A DNA stretch of 64,000 nucleotides from CAYJBH01 sp964368625 (GCA_964368625.1 CAYJBH010000012.1:6622-70621), one strand, 5' to 3'. Positions 16,829 to 25,943 are shown, counted from the stretch's first letter. The notes: generated by a model from the sequence alone, not told the origin. A program made the numbers and translations.

Positions 16829-17710
16829 CTATCTTACAAAAAAGCTGTAATTAATAATAAATTCTTTTTTCCCGCTTGATTGTAGCGAAATCATTCCCGG
16901 CATTTGTGATAACTCCTCAACGGTATTGTCCCTTCCCGGGATACCTGTCCATGGTTCGATACAGATAAAAGGAGCCTCCTTGCCAACTGTATGCCAAAAG
17001 GCGCAATACTTCATATCTGGATACTCAGCTACAATGTAATCGTCATCCTTATCACTTTTCAACGTTACCTTGCCTGGCGTATTGTATAGTATAAAGGCAT
17101 CCTCATCAAACAGATCATGCCTAAGGTTAATTCTTCCATTTTTAAGTTCAGGGTAAATCTTATCTTCGCCACCCACCAATTTATTATCGGTAGTTGCAAC
17201 CCGCATAACATTATCACCCTGCATTTCAAGATAGTAATCGCTAAAAGCAAGTGTATTATTAAGTGGAACATTAAAACCGGGATGCCCGCCAACACCAAAA
17301 TACATCTGCTCATCGCCACTGTTATAAACGCTGTAAACTATAGATAGCTTTTCGCCAACTAGTCGATAGCCTATAGAAAACTCAAAGCTAAAGGGATAAA
17401 TCTTGCGAGTTTCCTCGCTATCACAGATATGTAAATCAACCGATGTTTCGCTCTGTTCCTTAATATCAAAAACGCTTACCTTTGTAAACCCATGTGCAGC
17501 CATGGGATAGCTAACACCTTTATGGGTATAGCGTTGTTCAAACAATCTACCGATAAATGGGAAAAGGTTTGGTGAGCGTCCACTCCAAACCTCAGCATCA
17601 CCCTGCCATAGCAGTTCCTTACCGGATTGTGATTTAATGCTCTCTAGCTCGGCTCCGAGCCGTGAGATCTCTACCGTTATTTTTTCGTTTTTAATTACTA
17701 TATTCTTCAT
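16829..17710 (-). CDS. Aldose 1-epimerase family protein (LacX-like)
   Basis: A 293-residue galactose-mutarotase-fold protein. The pattern KIDxLGAELxSIKS at the start, then LLWQGDAEVWSGRSPNLFPFIGR (about residues 33-55), MAAHGF (about 71-76), GGHPGFNVPL (about 143-152) and CIEPWTGIPG (about 250-259) is typical of LacX-type epimerases. These enzymes interconvert alpha and beta anomers of aldoses, or bind hexose-6-phosphates. It lies 24 bp downstream of ttcA on the minus strand. The specific sugar cannot be told from sequence. Confidence 0.87.
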   Translation of the reverse strand: MKNIVIKNEKITVEISRLGAELESIKSQSGKELLWQGDAEVWSGRSPNLFPFIGRLFEQRYTHKGVSYPMAAHGFTKVSVFDIKEQSETSVDLHICDSEETRKIYPFSFEFSIGYRLVGEKLSIVYSVYNSGDEQMYFGVGGHPGFNVPLNNTLAFSDYYLEMQGDNVMRVATTDNKLVGGEDKIYPELKNGRINLRHDLFDEDAFILYNTPGKVTLKSDKDDDYIVAEYPDMKYCAFWHTVGKEAPFICIEPWTGIPGRDNTVEELSQMPGMISLQSSGKKEFIINYSFFVR

Positions 17711-17734
17711 AATTAACTCTCCTATATCGTTAAT

Positions 17735-18481
17735 TTAATTTGCGTTATCTTGCTGTGACCAGCCCTTAATATTTGAACCTAGCAATGCCTTTAACATCTT
17801 TTGCCTAAAAGCGGGATCGGTATGCGCCTTTGAGCTAACAAACTCCTTTGCATTCTGGCGATTGGTTATTCCATCAACAGGACATCCACTTTTAACAATA
17901 GGTATGACAATATTTTTTGCTGCCTTAATCAACTCTGATTCCGGTGCCAATATTAGCGGTCTTATAAGCCATAAATCCCTACGCGACAGGTAACTTTTGG
18001 GTGAAAAACAATCTATCCTACCCTCGGTGAATAAATTCATATAAAAGGTTTCTATTGCATCGTCGAGATGATGACCCAGTGCAATCCTGTTGCAACCCAG
18101 TCGAACTGCCTCGCTATGAAGAGCACCACGACGCAACACAGCACACAAAGAGCACGGATGCTTCTCCTTTCTGATATCAAAAACAATAGAACCTATGTCG
18201 CTTCGATATACATGGTGTTCTACATCCAGCGTTTTAAGATACTCGGTTAAAACGCTATAGTCGGTATCTTCTCCACCAAATCTCGGATCAATTGTTACCG
18301 CACAGATATCAAACTGTATGTTGCAATAGCGTCTTAGCTTGGCAAGCACTATCGTTAGCGCAACGCTATCCTTGCCGCCTGATACGCCTATGGCAACCTT
18401 GTCGCCAGATTCTATCAGATTAAATTTTTGTATTGCCTTTCTGGCAAGACCTTCAAGCCTTTGAATGTTTAATACCCCCAA
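17735..18481 (-). CDS. ttcA: TtcA-type tRNA thiolation protein (PP-loop ATPase)
   Basis: A 248-residue N-type ATP pyrophosphatase. The PP-loop SGGKDS (about residues 34-39) binds ATP, a CSLC pair sits near residue 112, and GHHLDDAIETFYMNLF (about 136-151) is conserved. TtcA uses an iron-sulfur cluster to thiolate cytidine 32 of certain tRNAs. The two expected cysteine sites (CSLC, and a single Cys in KSGCPVDG about residue 199) are present. In Firmicutes closely related proteins of unknown thiolation target exist, so substrate assignment is moderate. It leads a two-gene unit with the aldose epimerase. Confidence 0.85.
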   Translation of the reverse strand: MGVLNIQRLEGLARKAIQKFNLIESGDKVAIGVSGGKDSVALTIVLAKLRRYCNIQFDICAVTIDPRFGGEDTDYSVLTEYLKTLDVEHHVYRSDIGSIVFDIRKEKHPCSLCAVLRRGALHSEAVRLGCNRIALGHHLDDAIETFYMNLFTEGRIDCFSPKSYLSRRDLWLIRPLILAPESELIKAAKNIVIPIVKSGCPVDGITNRQNAKEFVSSKAHTDPAFRQKMLKALLGSNIKGWSQQDNAN

Positions 18482-18502
18482 ATACTAAAGTAACGTAGGC
18501 AA

Positions 18503-18532
18503 ATTATAACAAGCATTATAATAATTTGCCAA
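18503..18532 (-). promoter_or_regulatory. Promoter for ttcA within an inverted repeat
   Basis: On the minus strand TTGGCA (18527-18532) and TATAAT (18503-18508) are 18 bp apart. The region 18498-18530 is also a 10-bp inverted repeat (GGCAAATTAT and ATAATTTGCC), so it could serve as an operator. Confidence 0.55.
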
Positions 18533-18615
18533 GCGTGAAATTTTATGAATTTTAAAGAAAACGTGCGAAAACGAAAGATAAATACCTCAAACATTAAAAA
18601 AAAGTAAAATTTTAG

Positions 18616-18644
18616 TTGACAGTTCTACCTCAATACTATATAAT
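18616..18644 (+). promoter_or_regulatory. Consensus sigma-A promoter for rplM-rpsI
   Basis: A perfect TTGACA (18616-18621) and TATAAT (18639-18644) with 17 bp between them, about 35 bp upstream of rplM. The short leader leaves no room for a large regulatory structure. Confidence 0.85.
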
Positions 18645-18679
18645 GGGAAAGCAAACTAAACAAAGGATAGGAGAAAGCA

Positions 18680-19108
18680 ATGAAAACGTTTCTTGCAAAA
18701 CCCAATGAGGTACAGCGTCGTTGGTATCTACTAGATGCCGAAGGCAAGCCAATGGGGCGTGTAGCCGCTAAGGCAGCGATGCTTCTTAGGGGTAAACATA
18801 AAGTTACCTTCACTCCCAACGTGGACTGTGGAGACTTTGTGGTTATCGTAAACTGTGAAAAGGCAGTATTAACCGGTAACAAGCTTACACAAAAATACTA
18901 CCGCCGTCACTCCGGCTGGGTAGGCGGACTAAAAGAGGTTCAGTATAAAACTCTTATGGCCGACAACTCAGACAAGGCTATGTATATTGCCGTTAAGGGT
19001 ATGTTACCTTCAAACACACTTGGTGCAAATTCTTTGCGTCGTTTAAGAGTTTATAAGGCAGCAGAGCATGAAAATGCAGCACAAAAACCCGAAGCTATCA
19101 GCTTGTAA
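18680..19108 (+). CDS. rplM: 50S ribosomal protein L13
   Basis: A 142-residue protein matching L13 throughout: TFLAKPNEVQRRWYLLDAEG at the N-terminus, GRVAAKAAMLLRGKHK (about residues 28-43), NVDCGDFVVIVN (about 48-59), and the C-terminal KGMLPSNTLGANSLRRLRVYKAAEHEN-type block. It is an early-assembling component of the large subunit. Strong ribosome binding site AGGAGAAAG. Followed after 18 bp by rpsI, the universal bacterial L13-S9 pair. Confidence 0.98.
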   Translation: MKTFLAKPNEVQRRWYLLDAEGKPMGRVAAKAAMLLRGKHKVTFTPNVDCGDFVVIVNCEKAVLTGNKLTQKYYRRHSGWVGGLKEVQYKTLMADNSDKAMYIAVKGMLPSNTLGANSLRRLRVYKAAEHENAAQKPEAISL

Positions 19109-19126
19109 TTTTAGAGGTGAAGAATT

Positions 19127-19525
19127 ATGTATGAAACTAAAGCGTATTTTTACGGCACCGGCCGCCGCAAAAGCAGTGTAGCCCGTGTGCGTATTTACAG
19201 CGGCGAAGGTAAGATTCAGATTAATAACCGCGATATAGACGACTACTTCGGCCTTGAAACCTTAAAGCTGATTGTTCGTCAACCGCTAGTATTAACAGGC
19301 CTTGCCAACAACTACGATATAAAGGTAACCGTTGCAGGCGGCGGCGTTTCCGGACAGGCCGGTGCAATTCGCCATGGTCTTTCCCGTGCACTGTTGCAGG
19401 CAGATGAAGATTTACGTCCAACCCTTAAAAAAGCCGGATTCCTAACACGTGACCCACGTATGAAGGAACGTAAGAAATACGGTCTTAAGGCTGCTAGACG
19501 TGCACCACAGTTCAGTAAGCGCTAA
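19127..19525 (+). CDS. rpsI: 30S ribosomal protein S9
   Basis: A 132-residue S9 with GTGRRKSSVARVRI (about residues 9-22), GGGVSGQAGAIRHGLSRALL (about 72-91) and the basic C-terminal tail ending in APQFSKR, whose last arginine contacts P-site tRNA. Ribosome binding site AGAGGTGAAG. Its end is 14 bp from the 3D-domain gene, and a hairpin at 19573-19605 may terminate the operon. Confidence 0.98.
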   Translation: MYETKAYFYGTGRRKSSVARVRIYSGEGKIQINNRDIDDYFGLETLKLIVRQPLVLTGLANNYDIKVTVAGGGVSGQAGAIRHGLSRALLQADEDLRPTLKKAGFLTRDPRMKERKKYGLKAARRAPQFSKR

Positions 19526-19539
19526 CCTAAAGACTATTA

Positions 19540-20619
19540 ATGACCTGTTGGTATTTAAGACAAAAAGAGAAAGTGAGGCGAGCGGTATTAACCGTTCCGC
19601 CTCGCTTTTGGGCAGCACTGTTTTTTTTGCCATCTTTAGCTGCATCTATGATGTTACTAACGCACCCTTTAGATATAACTCTTATAACCGATGAGGAAGG
19701 TAAATCCGAACTTGTTATGGGCTATATGCTTAATTCTGAGGCGATCGTAAAAAAACTTGGGTTCGACAGGGATGGCAATGAGGTTTTATCTCACACTCCC
19801 GGAGAAGGGATGACCCTTAACAGTATAAAGGTAGATTATAGTTTCCCGGTTGAATTTACTGCAGACGGCGAAAGTGAAACCTATTACATACATGAGATGA
19901 CGGTATTTGAGCTTTTAGAGGAAAAGGGAATCGAGCTCTCCGAGCATGATTTTGCCGAACCGGCATTTAACCATGAGATACTTGAAGGTGATGATATTGA
20001 GCTTTTCCGTGTTCACTATGAGAAGGAAGAAATCACCGACATTATTCCTCATGAAACAAATGTTCGTGAAACATCACTAATGAATCGCCGTCCCGACGAT
20101 GTTGAGGTTTTACTTGAAGGTGTTGACGGGGAAGGAACATTAACCTATGAGCACAAGTTTATTAACGGTGATATGGTGGAATCGGTTCTGGTTGAAGAGG
20201 ATTTGATTATTGAGCCTATAACCGAAGAACAAATTGTTTATGCACCGGTTCCTGTTTCCGATCTAACCGAAGGATTTGAAAACTATCCGATAGTTGACGG
20301 GGTTCCCCAAAATTACATTTCAATGATACCTGCATCAAGAGCTACCGGATACTATTCAGCAACCGGAAAGGGGTCTTCAGGCCTCGGTCTTTTCTACGGA
20401 AGCTGTGCTGTTAACCCCAACATAATACCCTACGGAAGCAAGCTTTACATAGCATCAGCCGAGGGCGACAGCTTTGTTTATGGTTACGCTATCGCAACCG
20501 ACACCGGAACAGCAATGATGGAAGGACATGCAATAGCCGACCTATTCTATGAAACCTTCCGAGAAAGTCAAATTAACGGTGTTAGAACAGTTAATGTTTA
20601 TATTCTGGAAACTCCTTAA
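19540..20619 (+). CDS. Cell-wall protein with ubiquitin-like (DUF348), G5 and C-terminal 3D domains
   Basis: A 359-residue secreted or membrane-anchored protein. A hydrophobic segment (FWAALFFLPSLAASMMLL, about residues 23-40) acts as anchor or signal. One or two beta-grasp DUF348-like units (about 45-150) precede a G5-like segment with GEGTLTYEHKFINGDMV (about 195-211). The C-terminal 3D domain (about 265-358) shows IPYGSKLYI, ATDTGTAM and IADLFYE with its conserved aspartates. This is the YabE/YocH class, in which the 3D domain resembles RlpA/MltA-type muralytic enzymes acting on spore or vegetative peptidoglycan. GTG at 19573 is an alternative start; no good ribosome binding site is seen for either. 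Confidence 0.82.
   Translation: MTCWYLRQKEKVRRAVLTVPPRFWAALFFLPSLAASMMLLTHPLDITLITDEEGKSELVMGYMLNSEAIVKKLGFDRDGNEVLSHTPGEGMTLNSIKVDYSFPVEFTADGESETYYIHEMTVFELLEEKGIELSEHDFAEPAFNHEILEGDDIELFRVHYEKEEITDIIPHETNVRETSLMNRRPDDVEVLLEGVDGEGTLTYEHKFINGDMVESVLVEEDLIIEPITEEQIVYAPVPVSDLTEGFENYPIVDGVPQNYISMIPASRATGYYSATGKGSSGLGLFYGSCAVNPNIIPYGSKLYIASAEGDSFVYGYAIATDTGTAMMEGHAIADLFYETFRESQINGVRTVNVYILETP
19573..19605 (+). terminator. Terminator-like hairpin after rpsI, inside the start of the 3D gene
   Basis: GAGGCG (19575-19580) pairs with CGCCTC (19598-19603) and CGGT with ACCG inside, with an ATTA loop, followed by GCTTTTGGG. It overlaps the first codons of the next reading frame, so it could be an rpsI terminator or a translational control element. 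Confidence 0.45.
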
Positions 20620-20627
20620 AATACAAA

Positions 20628-20658
20628 ACACGAACTTATTGAGTTCGTGTTTTTTTAT
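20628..20658 (+). terminator. Rho-independent terminator after the 3D-domain gene
   Basis: A 9-bp stem (ACACGAACT paired with AGTTCGTGT) followed by T7. It also faces the end of the GH63-like gene, which converges from the right. Confidence 0.85.
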
Positions 20659-20662
20659 GTTT

Positions 20663-22684
20663 TTATTTTCTTTTAAGCTCTGAGTTAATAATATCATAAA
20701 CGCCATCCGATAATATGATATTATTTATATTTGCCGTATATTTTGCCTTCCCTTGCTTTATCTCATCGTTAAAGGCATCAAAATGAATAATACCTTGAAT
20801 GTAAACATAGGTCATTAATGCACCCCAGTGGTAAAATTTATCACTACCCTCTATGCTCTCGGCTGCCATGCCTGTAACTGCATTGTAGTTTTCACCTACT
20901 ACACCCTGTTTTTTCCACCCATCCACAAACATCTCTAATCCGTTTACAGCAAGCTCGCTATAGGCATCATGATATCCATATCTTAAAAGACCTTCACCAA
21001 CTATAAAATTTAGCGGAGCCCATATTCTACCGCGCCAATAGTCCTGCTCTTGATATCTCGAGTCATTTGCCGGAGTTGACGGTAGCTTATACCTACCCCA
21101 AAATTCATCCTCGTTTAGAATATGTTCAAAAACCATTTTATCTGCCTGTTCATTGGTTGCAATACCTGCAGTTAATGTATAGAAGTGGGTTGGTGATAGT
21201 GTTGACTCAAAATTTCCATTCCAGTGTTTGTTTAAAAAGCACCCTTTTTCACCAGACCATAAAACAGACTGAATGTTTTTGATAAGGTTATCGCGTCTTT
21301 CCTTCATCTCTCGTGCTCTATCAGAGTCTTTAAGAAGAATTGCCATCTTTTCAAGACACTCACAATCTAACACCATTTCAGCGTTAAGTCCAACATAGTA
21401 GAGCTTCATAAAGCCTTTTTCATGATCGAGTTCAGCACTATCCCACATCGTTGAGTTATCTAGCCCCGATTCACAGCCCAGCGCCCAACGTAAACCAAGG
21501 TTAATATATGGCCATATTTCCTCATCGTCTCGCCAGCCGCCGGGAACAATTGCTCCAAGTTCTAAAAGCCCATCGCCTCTAAAGTCTCTATGTTTTATCC
21601 TCCAGTTGTTCCAACGGTAGAGCCTTTCAAAACACTCCTCAATAAACCATTGATCCTTAAACTGTGTATACAGCTTCCATACGCAGAAAGCTCCTACCTG
21701 CGGTTGGGTTCTATCTCTAACCTTACCGTTACCGGTACTTGCGTTCGGTATATAATCATCATCACACATCTCCTCTAGCGCAGAAAACGCTGTGAGATAA
21801 GCTAAATTCTTATCAAAAAGGCCATACATAAGCGCAGCAAAAAATGTATCCCAATCAAAAAGCACATAGTTGCCATGAATATTTATCTGTGGTATACCTT
21901 TGCTTGCCTTTTCATCCAGCATGCCCGCTGAGTCCTCCTGCTCGTCGTTACCAAAATGGTTAAACATTTCAGGATTAGACCAATTTTTACTTACCGGCGT
22001 AATTGCCCTTCTGCTACGGGGCTCAAACATTATGTTCCAAAGAAGCGAACGGCGCATCGCCTCTATTCCACTTCCAAGCTCATCCTGTGCATTTATCGTA
22101 CTGCAAAGCCATTTTTCTTTAGAAGCCTTTAGCATATGATCTATATCGGATGGTGACCTCTCACTGTTTACCATAATATATACAACGTCGTCAAGTGATA
22201 CACATATATGAGTACTACAGCTTGGATTCCAGTCAAGCTCGCGCTGCGCTGAATGACTGGTTACCTTAAATGTCTTCTCGTTGCAACTCGCCAGAACACC
22301 GTCTTCGGTATAGCTTGTGGATACTTTGCTTCCCCATATCCCGGTTACCTCAGCCAGCATAAAGCAGTTATATCTTTTCGTTACAGGTGTTATTCTTGCC
22401 ACGAATTCTTCGTTAGATGCGGCTGTTTCTATTCTGTAAAGACCATTAAGGTATTGAATCTCTACCTCGGTAAATTCGCCCTTTAGTGCGTGTTCGCCAA
22501 AGCTGTGAACATTTTCCCACATAACATGTTCAAGATATGCCGACATGTGTGGAATGCAAAATGATAGGTTAACGCGAATACCTTCCGGTAAATACACATG
22601 TGACGTAACCGAACTAACGTCCCAGGTGTTCCAACCAACACAAAATTCTTCATGCATTTTTCTAGATTGGTTACTAATGCTCAT
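20663..22684 (-). CDS. GH63-like (MGH/MOGS-type) alpha-glycosidase, cytoplasmic
   Basis: A 673-residue protein. The C-terminal two thirds form an (alpha/alpha)6 barrel like GH63 and mannosylglycerate hydrolase-type enzymes: FDWDTFFAALMYGLF (about residues 276-290), QPQVGAFCVWKLY (about 331-343), ESGLDNSTMWDSAELD (about 402-417) and DYWRGRIWAPLNFIVGEGL (about 563-581), which carry the expected acidic residues. The N-terminal 200 residues are beta-rich. There is no signal peptide, so it acts on an imported glycoside. It is the last gene of a five-gene operon with an ABC importer and a PLP enzyme. Relatives hydrolyse mannosyl- or glucosylglycerate or alpha-glucosides; the substrate here is unknown. 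Confidence 0.8.
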   Translation of the reverse strand: MSISNQSRKMHEEFCVGWNTWDVSSVTSHVYLPEGIRVNLSFCIPHMSAYLEHVMWENVHSFGEHALKGEFTEVEIQYLNGLYRIETAASNEEFVARITPVTKRYNCFMLAEVTGIWGSKVSTSYTEDGVLASCNEKTFKVTSHSAQRELDWNPSCSTHICVSLDDVVYIMVNSERSPSDIDHMLKASKEKWLCSTINAQDELGSGIEAMRRSLLWNIMFEPRSRRAITPVSKNWSNPEMFNHFGNDEQEDSAGMLDEKASKGIPQINIHGNYVLFDWDTFFAALMYGLFDKNLAYLTAFSALEEMCDDDYIPNASTGNGKVRDRTQPQVGAFCVWKLYTQFKDQWFIEECFERLYRWNNWRIKHRDFRGDGLLELGAIVPGGWRDDEEIWPYINLGLRWALGCESGLDNSTMWDSAELDHEKGFMKLYYVGLNAEMVLDCECLEKMAILLKDSDRAREMKERRDNLIKNIQSVLWSGEKGCFLNKHWNGNFESTLSPTHFYTLTAGIATNEQADKMVFEHILNEDEFWGRYKLPSTPANDSRYQEQDYWRGRIWAPLNFIVGEGLLRYGYHDAYSELAVNGLEMFVDGWKKQGVVGENYNAVTGMAAESIEGSDKFYHWGALMTYVYIQGIIHFDAFNDEIKQGKAKYTANINNIILSDGVYDIINSELKRK

Positions 22685-22712
22685 TAACTCTCCTTTATAC
22701 CATGATTTTTAG

Positions 22713-23558
22713 CTAGCCCTTAACCGCTCCGGTAGTAAGTCCCGAAACAATATATTTTTGAACAAACATAAACATTAGTGCAGACGGAATAAGTGCTAGA
22801 ACCCCTCCTGCCATAAGAGCGCCCCATTGAACGTTATATTTACCAATCAATGATTTTAATCCAACCGGAACTGTCCAATATTGCGGTGTATTAGTGAATG
22901 TTAATGTTGCTACAAGGTCGTTCCATGATCCAATAAATGCAAAAACAAAAACCGCAATTATTCCCGGTAGCATTATAGGCAATATTATCCTTATTAGAGC
23001 CTGTAGTCTAGTGCAACCATCAACATATGCGGCCTCTTCCAGCACCTGTGGAGTAGTATAGAAAAAGCTTCTCATGGTTATAACGCAAAACGGAAGATTT
23101 GTTGCTATATAGAATAGTATTAATCCCAACGGATTGTCTAGCAAGCCCAAAGTATTGTATGCACTATATACCGGAATAAGTATCAGTATACCGGGTATCA
23201 TCTGGGTTGCAAGAAAAAATGTAAGAACCGCAAGCTTACCTTTAAAATTAAATCTTGCCATAGCGTAGCCACTAAAAATCGCCAACAAAACAACAAGTGA
23301 GGCAGAAATAACAGAAAAGGTTACGCTGTTTAGAAGATAGTTTTGATAGTTAAGAATTGTGAAAAGCAGATTATAACTCTCAAAAGTAATAGTCTCGGGA
23401 AAGTATGTAACAACATGTGGATTAATAATTTCTTCATGCACCTTGAATGAGGTGATTATCATCCAATAAAGCGGTAGTGCAACCAACAAAAAATAAAATG
23501 TTAATGCCAGTATTTTTGCAACTTTTTTTACATAGTATGAGCTAGCTGAACCTTTCAT
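22713..23558 (-). CDS. Sugar ABC transporter permease (MalG/CUT1 type)
   Basis: A 281-residue inner-membrane permease with six predicted transmembrane segments. The EAA loop reads EEAAYVDGCTRLQALIRIILPIMLPGI (starting about residue 182; the conserved part is EAA-x3-G), which docks to the ATPase. The end TTGAVKG is typical of CUT1 MalG-type subunits. It directly abuts the upstream permease gene. No ATP-binding subunit is encoded here, so a shared MsmX-like ATPase elsewhere in the genome is presumed, as is usual for Firmicute CUT1 systems. Confidence 0.93.
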   Translation of the reverse strand: MKGSASSYYVKKVAKILALTFYFLLVALPLYWMIITSFKVHEEIINPHVVTYFPETITFESYNLLFTILNYQNYLLNSVTFSVISASLVVLLAIFSGYAMARFNFKGKLAVLTFFLATQMIPGILILIPVYSAYNTLGLLDNPLGLILFYIATNLPFCVITMRSFFYTTPQVLEEAAYVDGCTRLQALIRIILPIMLPGIIAVFVFAFIGSWNDLVATLTFTNTPQYWTVPVGLKSLIGKYNVQWGALMAGGVLALIPSALMFMFVQKYIVSGLTTGAVKG

Positions 23559-24449
23559 CTAAACCTCCGACTCATTTCCTTTGGTTATCTTTAAAACAAC
23601 GATTGAGTAGATACACAACCCAACCATAAAGATAAGGCCAATGGCCGAAGCCATTCCAAAATCATATGTTGTGAATGCCTTGTTGTACATATATGATGCC
23701 AAGGTATTGGTTAACCCTGCCGGACCAAACCCTGTTATTATCATAATAAGCTCGAACGAGTTGAATATCCATATCGTTCTCAACAAAACTGTAGTAATAA
23801 TAGTTGGTTTTATAAACGGTAGCGTAATAAACCAGAAACTCTTAATTCCGGTGCAACCATCTAAAACTGCAGATTCGTAAATTTCCTCAGGGATCGATTG
23901 CAGCGATGCTAGCAAAAGTATACCAAAAAATGGAATACCCATCCATACCATTGCTACAATAGAAACAAACATACCGGTTTGGGGGGTGGCCAGCCAGTTA
24001 ATATTCTCGGCTATAACATTAAATCTTAGCAGAATATCATTAACAACGCCGTATTCACCGTTAAACGACCATCGAAACATCAAGCCCACAACAAATCCGG
24101 AAAAAGCCCACGGGATAAACACAACCGATTGGTAAATCCCTCTACCCTTAAAAGGCTTTTTTAACAACAAGGCTAAGCCCAGGCCCAATAAAAACTGCAT
24201 TAATACAGTGCTCACTACATATACCAGTGTGTTAACACAGATCTGAACAAGTGAAGTGTCGGTAAAAATTCCCATAAAATTTGTAATACCGTTAAAATAG
24301 ATATTATCGGGATCGGTTAGCTTATAGTTTGAAAATGCATATCTTATACTGTTAATCAGCGGTGCACCGAAATACAACAGTAAAAAAATAATTGTTGGAG
24401 CTAAAAAAACATAGGCATAAATGCTTATTCCTTTATTCGCTTTATTCAT
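23559..24449 (-). CDS. Sugar ABC transporter permease (MalF/UgpA, CUT1 type)
   Basis: A 296-residue permease with six transmembrane segments. After the first (YVFLAPTIIFLLLYFGAPL, about residues 13-31) the EAA-type loop reads EEIYESAVLDGCTGIKSFW (about 191-209). It forms a heterodimer with the permease encoded immediately downstream (no intergenic base). It follows the solute-binding protein gene by 90 bp, and that gap contains a stable hairpin which may lower its expression relative to the binding protein. Confidence 0.93.
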   Translation of the reverse strand: MNKANKGISIYAYVFLAPTIIFLLLYFGAPLINSIRYAFSNYKLTDPDNIYFNGITNFMGIFTDTSLVQICVNTLVYVVSTVLMQFLLGLGLALLLKKPFKGRGIYQSVVFIPWAFSGFVVGLMFRWSFNGEYGVVNDILLRFNVIAENINWLATPQTGMFVSIVAMVWMGIPFFGILLLASLQSIPEEIYESAVLDGCTGIKSFWFITLPFIKPTIITTVLLRTIWIFNSFELIMIITGFGPAGLTNTLASYMYNKAFTTYDFGMASAIGLIFMVGLCIYSIVVLKITKGNESEV

Positions 24450-24490
24450 TAAAATTCTCCCGATAGTTAGGGTGGTAAAACTAAAGTTGA

Positions 24491-24528
24491 TATTGCCGGC
24501 AGTTCGAATGTTCGATATGCCGGCAATA
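24491..24528 (-). other. Intercistronic hairpin between binding-protein and permease genes
   Basis: An 11-bp perfect stem (TATTGCCGGCA paired with TGCCGGCAATA) with an inner TTCGAA/TTCGA stem. No long T-tract follows, so an mRNA-stabilising or partial-termination role, as between malE and malF, is likely. Confidence 0.6.
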
Positions 24529-24539
24529 TAATTGATAAA

Positions 24540-25943
24540 TTATGCTAATGGATCTAAAAGTACAAAATCAGGGTTTTCAGTCATATATGCCTTCATTCTC
24601 TCTTCAAGAGGGTTGGTGATATTCTGTAGTGCTGTTTGTGCATCCTGTGTTCCAAGCAGATACTTTTGAACCTCTTCATGCATTGTGGTTGAATGTAGAT
24701 CAGCAATATCAAATGGTCCATACTCCTGAACACGCTTCATATCAGGATCGTTAAGTTGCTTAATAAATCCGCTATAAACACTGTCTTCGCTGAATAGTGG
24801 ATCCTCTGAAACTTCCTGCCTTGTTGGGAGTGCGCCCTGAATAACTGCATATTCCTTGCTGTTTTCAACGCTGGAAAGTGTTTCGATTAAACTCCAGGCT
24901 GCATCAGGATTTTCAGACTGTGTCGAGATTGCGTATGGATAGGGAACGCCGGCTCCACCGGAGTAAAGGTTGTTATCCACTGTACTTCTTGGAACAGGCA
25001 TAACCATCCATTGGTCAGGTTCCATAACAGCTTGGCATGTAGCGGCTACTTCGGTATCGTTAATAAGCATAGCTGTTAAGCCACCGGTGAAGTTATCCAC
25101 CATCTCAACAAAGCCCCAGTTAATTGATTCCTCCGGAACTATGCCATCAACATACATATTGGTATAACGAACAAATGCTTCGAGTCCCTCTTCGCTGTTA
25201 ATCACTACGTTACCTTCGTCGTCGTAAATGCGACCCTCAAAGAGGGAGTTTGTATACATTTTAATCTGGTCGAATGCTCCGCGAGCTCCACGATATGATA
25301 GAGCATAACGCTTATTTTCAGGATCAGCTATTGCATAAGCTGCATCAAAAAAATCGTCCCATGTCCAGTTGGGGTCAAGCTCAATGCCAGCCTCTTCAAA
25401 CCAGTCTTTACGAACAAACACTCCAACCGTTGTTAGACCATCCGGAATAGTGTAGATTTCACCATAGTTATTCATCTCATCATCCCACCAGATGTTGTGG
25501 ATGCTAGAAACCATGTTTGTCATAGCCTCAGAACCCTCAACGTATCCGGTAAGCGGTGTTACCCAACCGGACTCAACGTGCTGGCCAAGGTAAGAAGTAT
25601 GTGCCGAATAAACGTCCGGTAAATTCGTTGCGGCGCCTAATACAGTAAGCTTATTTGCCGCTTCGTCCCACGGTATACTCTCATAAACAACTGTGTTGCC
25701 TGTGTCGGTTGCAAACTGTGCGAATACCGACTCGAAAAACTCCTGTCTTTCAGGCCTTGGAGTAACATCTAAAAACCTAAGTTCAACACCCTCAGTCGGT
25801 GTTTCCTCTGCGGGTTCTGATGTCTCGGTACCTGATTGCGGTTGTGCTGTCTCCGAAGTCGTTGTCGACGAAGAAGAGCAGGCTGCCAATGTTGTTACCA
25901 ACAGTGTCAGCATTAATAGGAATGCCGTAATTCTTTTAAACAT
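24540..25943 (-). CDS. Extracellular sugar-binding lipoprotein of an ABC importer
   Basis: A 467-residue family-1 solute-binding protein. The signal peptide ends in a lipobox LAACSSSS (Cys about 22), followed by a Ser/Thr/Glu-rich linker (to about residue 50). The mature domain shows the two-lobed pattern: a TGNTVVYESIPWDEAANKL-type N-lobe, FVRKDWFEEAGIELDPNWTWDDFFDAAY (from about residue 180; first 20 residues are the recognisable core) and the C-lobe PYAISTQSENPDAAWSLIE. It captures the sugar outside the membrane for the two permeases downstream. It is the second gene in the operon, 35 bp after the PLP enzyme gene. Confidence 0.92.
   Translation of the reverse strand: MFKRITAFLLMLTLLVTTLAACSSSSTTTSETAQPQSGTETSEPAEETPTEGVELRFLDVTPRPERQEFFESVFAQFATDTGNTVVYESIPWDEAANKLTVLGAATNLPDVYSAHTSYLGQHVESGWVTPLTGYVEGSEAMTNMVSSIHNIWWDDEMNNYGEIYTIPDGLTTVGVFVRKDWFEEAGIELDPNWTWDDFFDAAYAIADPENKRYALSYRGARGAFDQIKMYTNSLFEGRIYDDEGNVVINSEEGLEAFVRYTNMYVDGIVPEESINWGFVEMVDNFTGGLTAMLINDTEVAATCQAVMEPDQWMVMPVPRSTVDNNLYSGGAGVPYPYAISTQSENPDAAWSLIETLSSVENSKEYAVIQGALPTRQEVSEDPLFSEDSVYSGFIKQLNDPDMKRVQEYGPFDIADLHSTTMHEEVQKYLLGTQDAQTALQNITNPLEERMKAYMTENPDFVLLDPLA

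Noticed and set aside
24464..24476. AGGGTGG-like sequence suggestive of a T-box leader
   Set aside because: No following ACCGCG core, no specifier stem, and the position is inside an operon gap.
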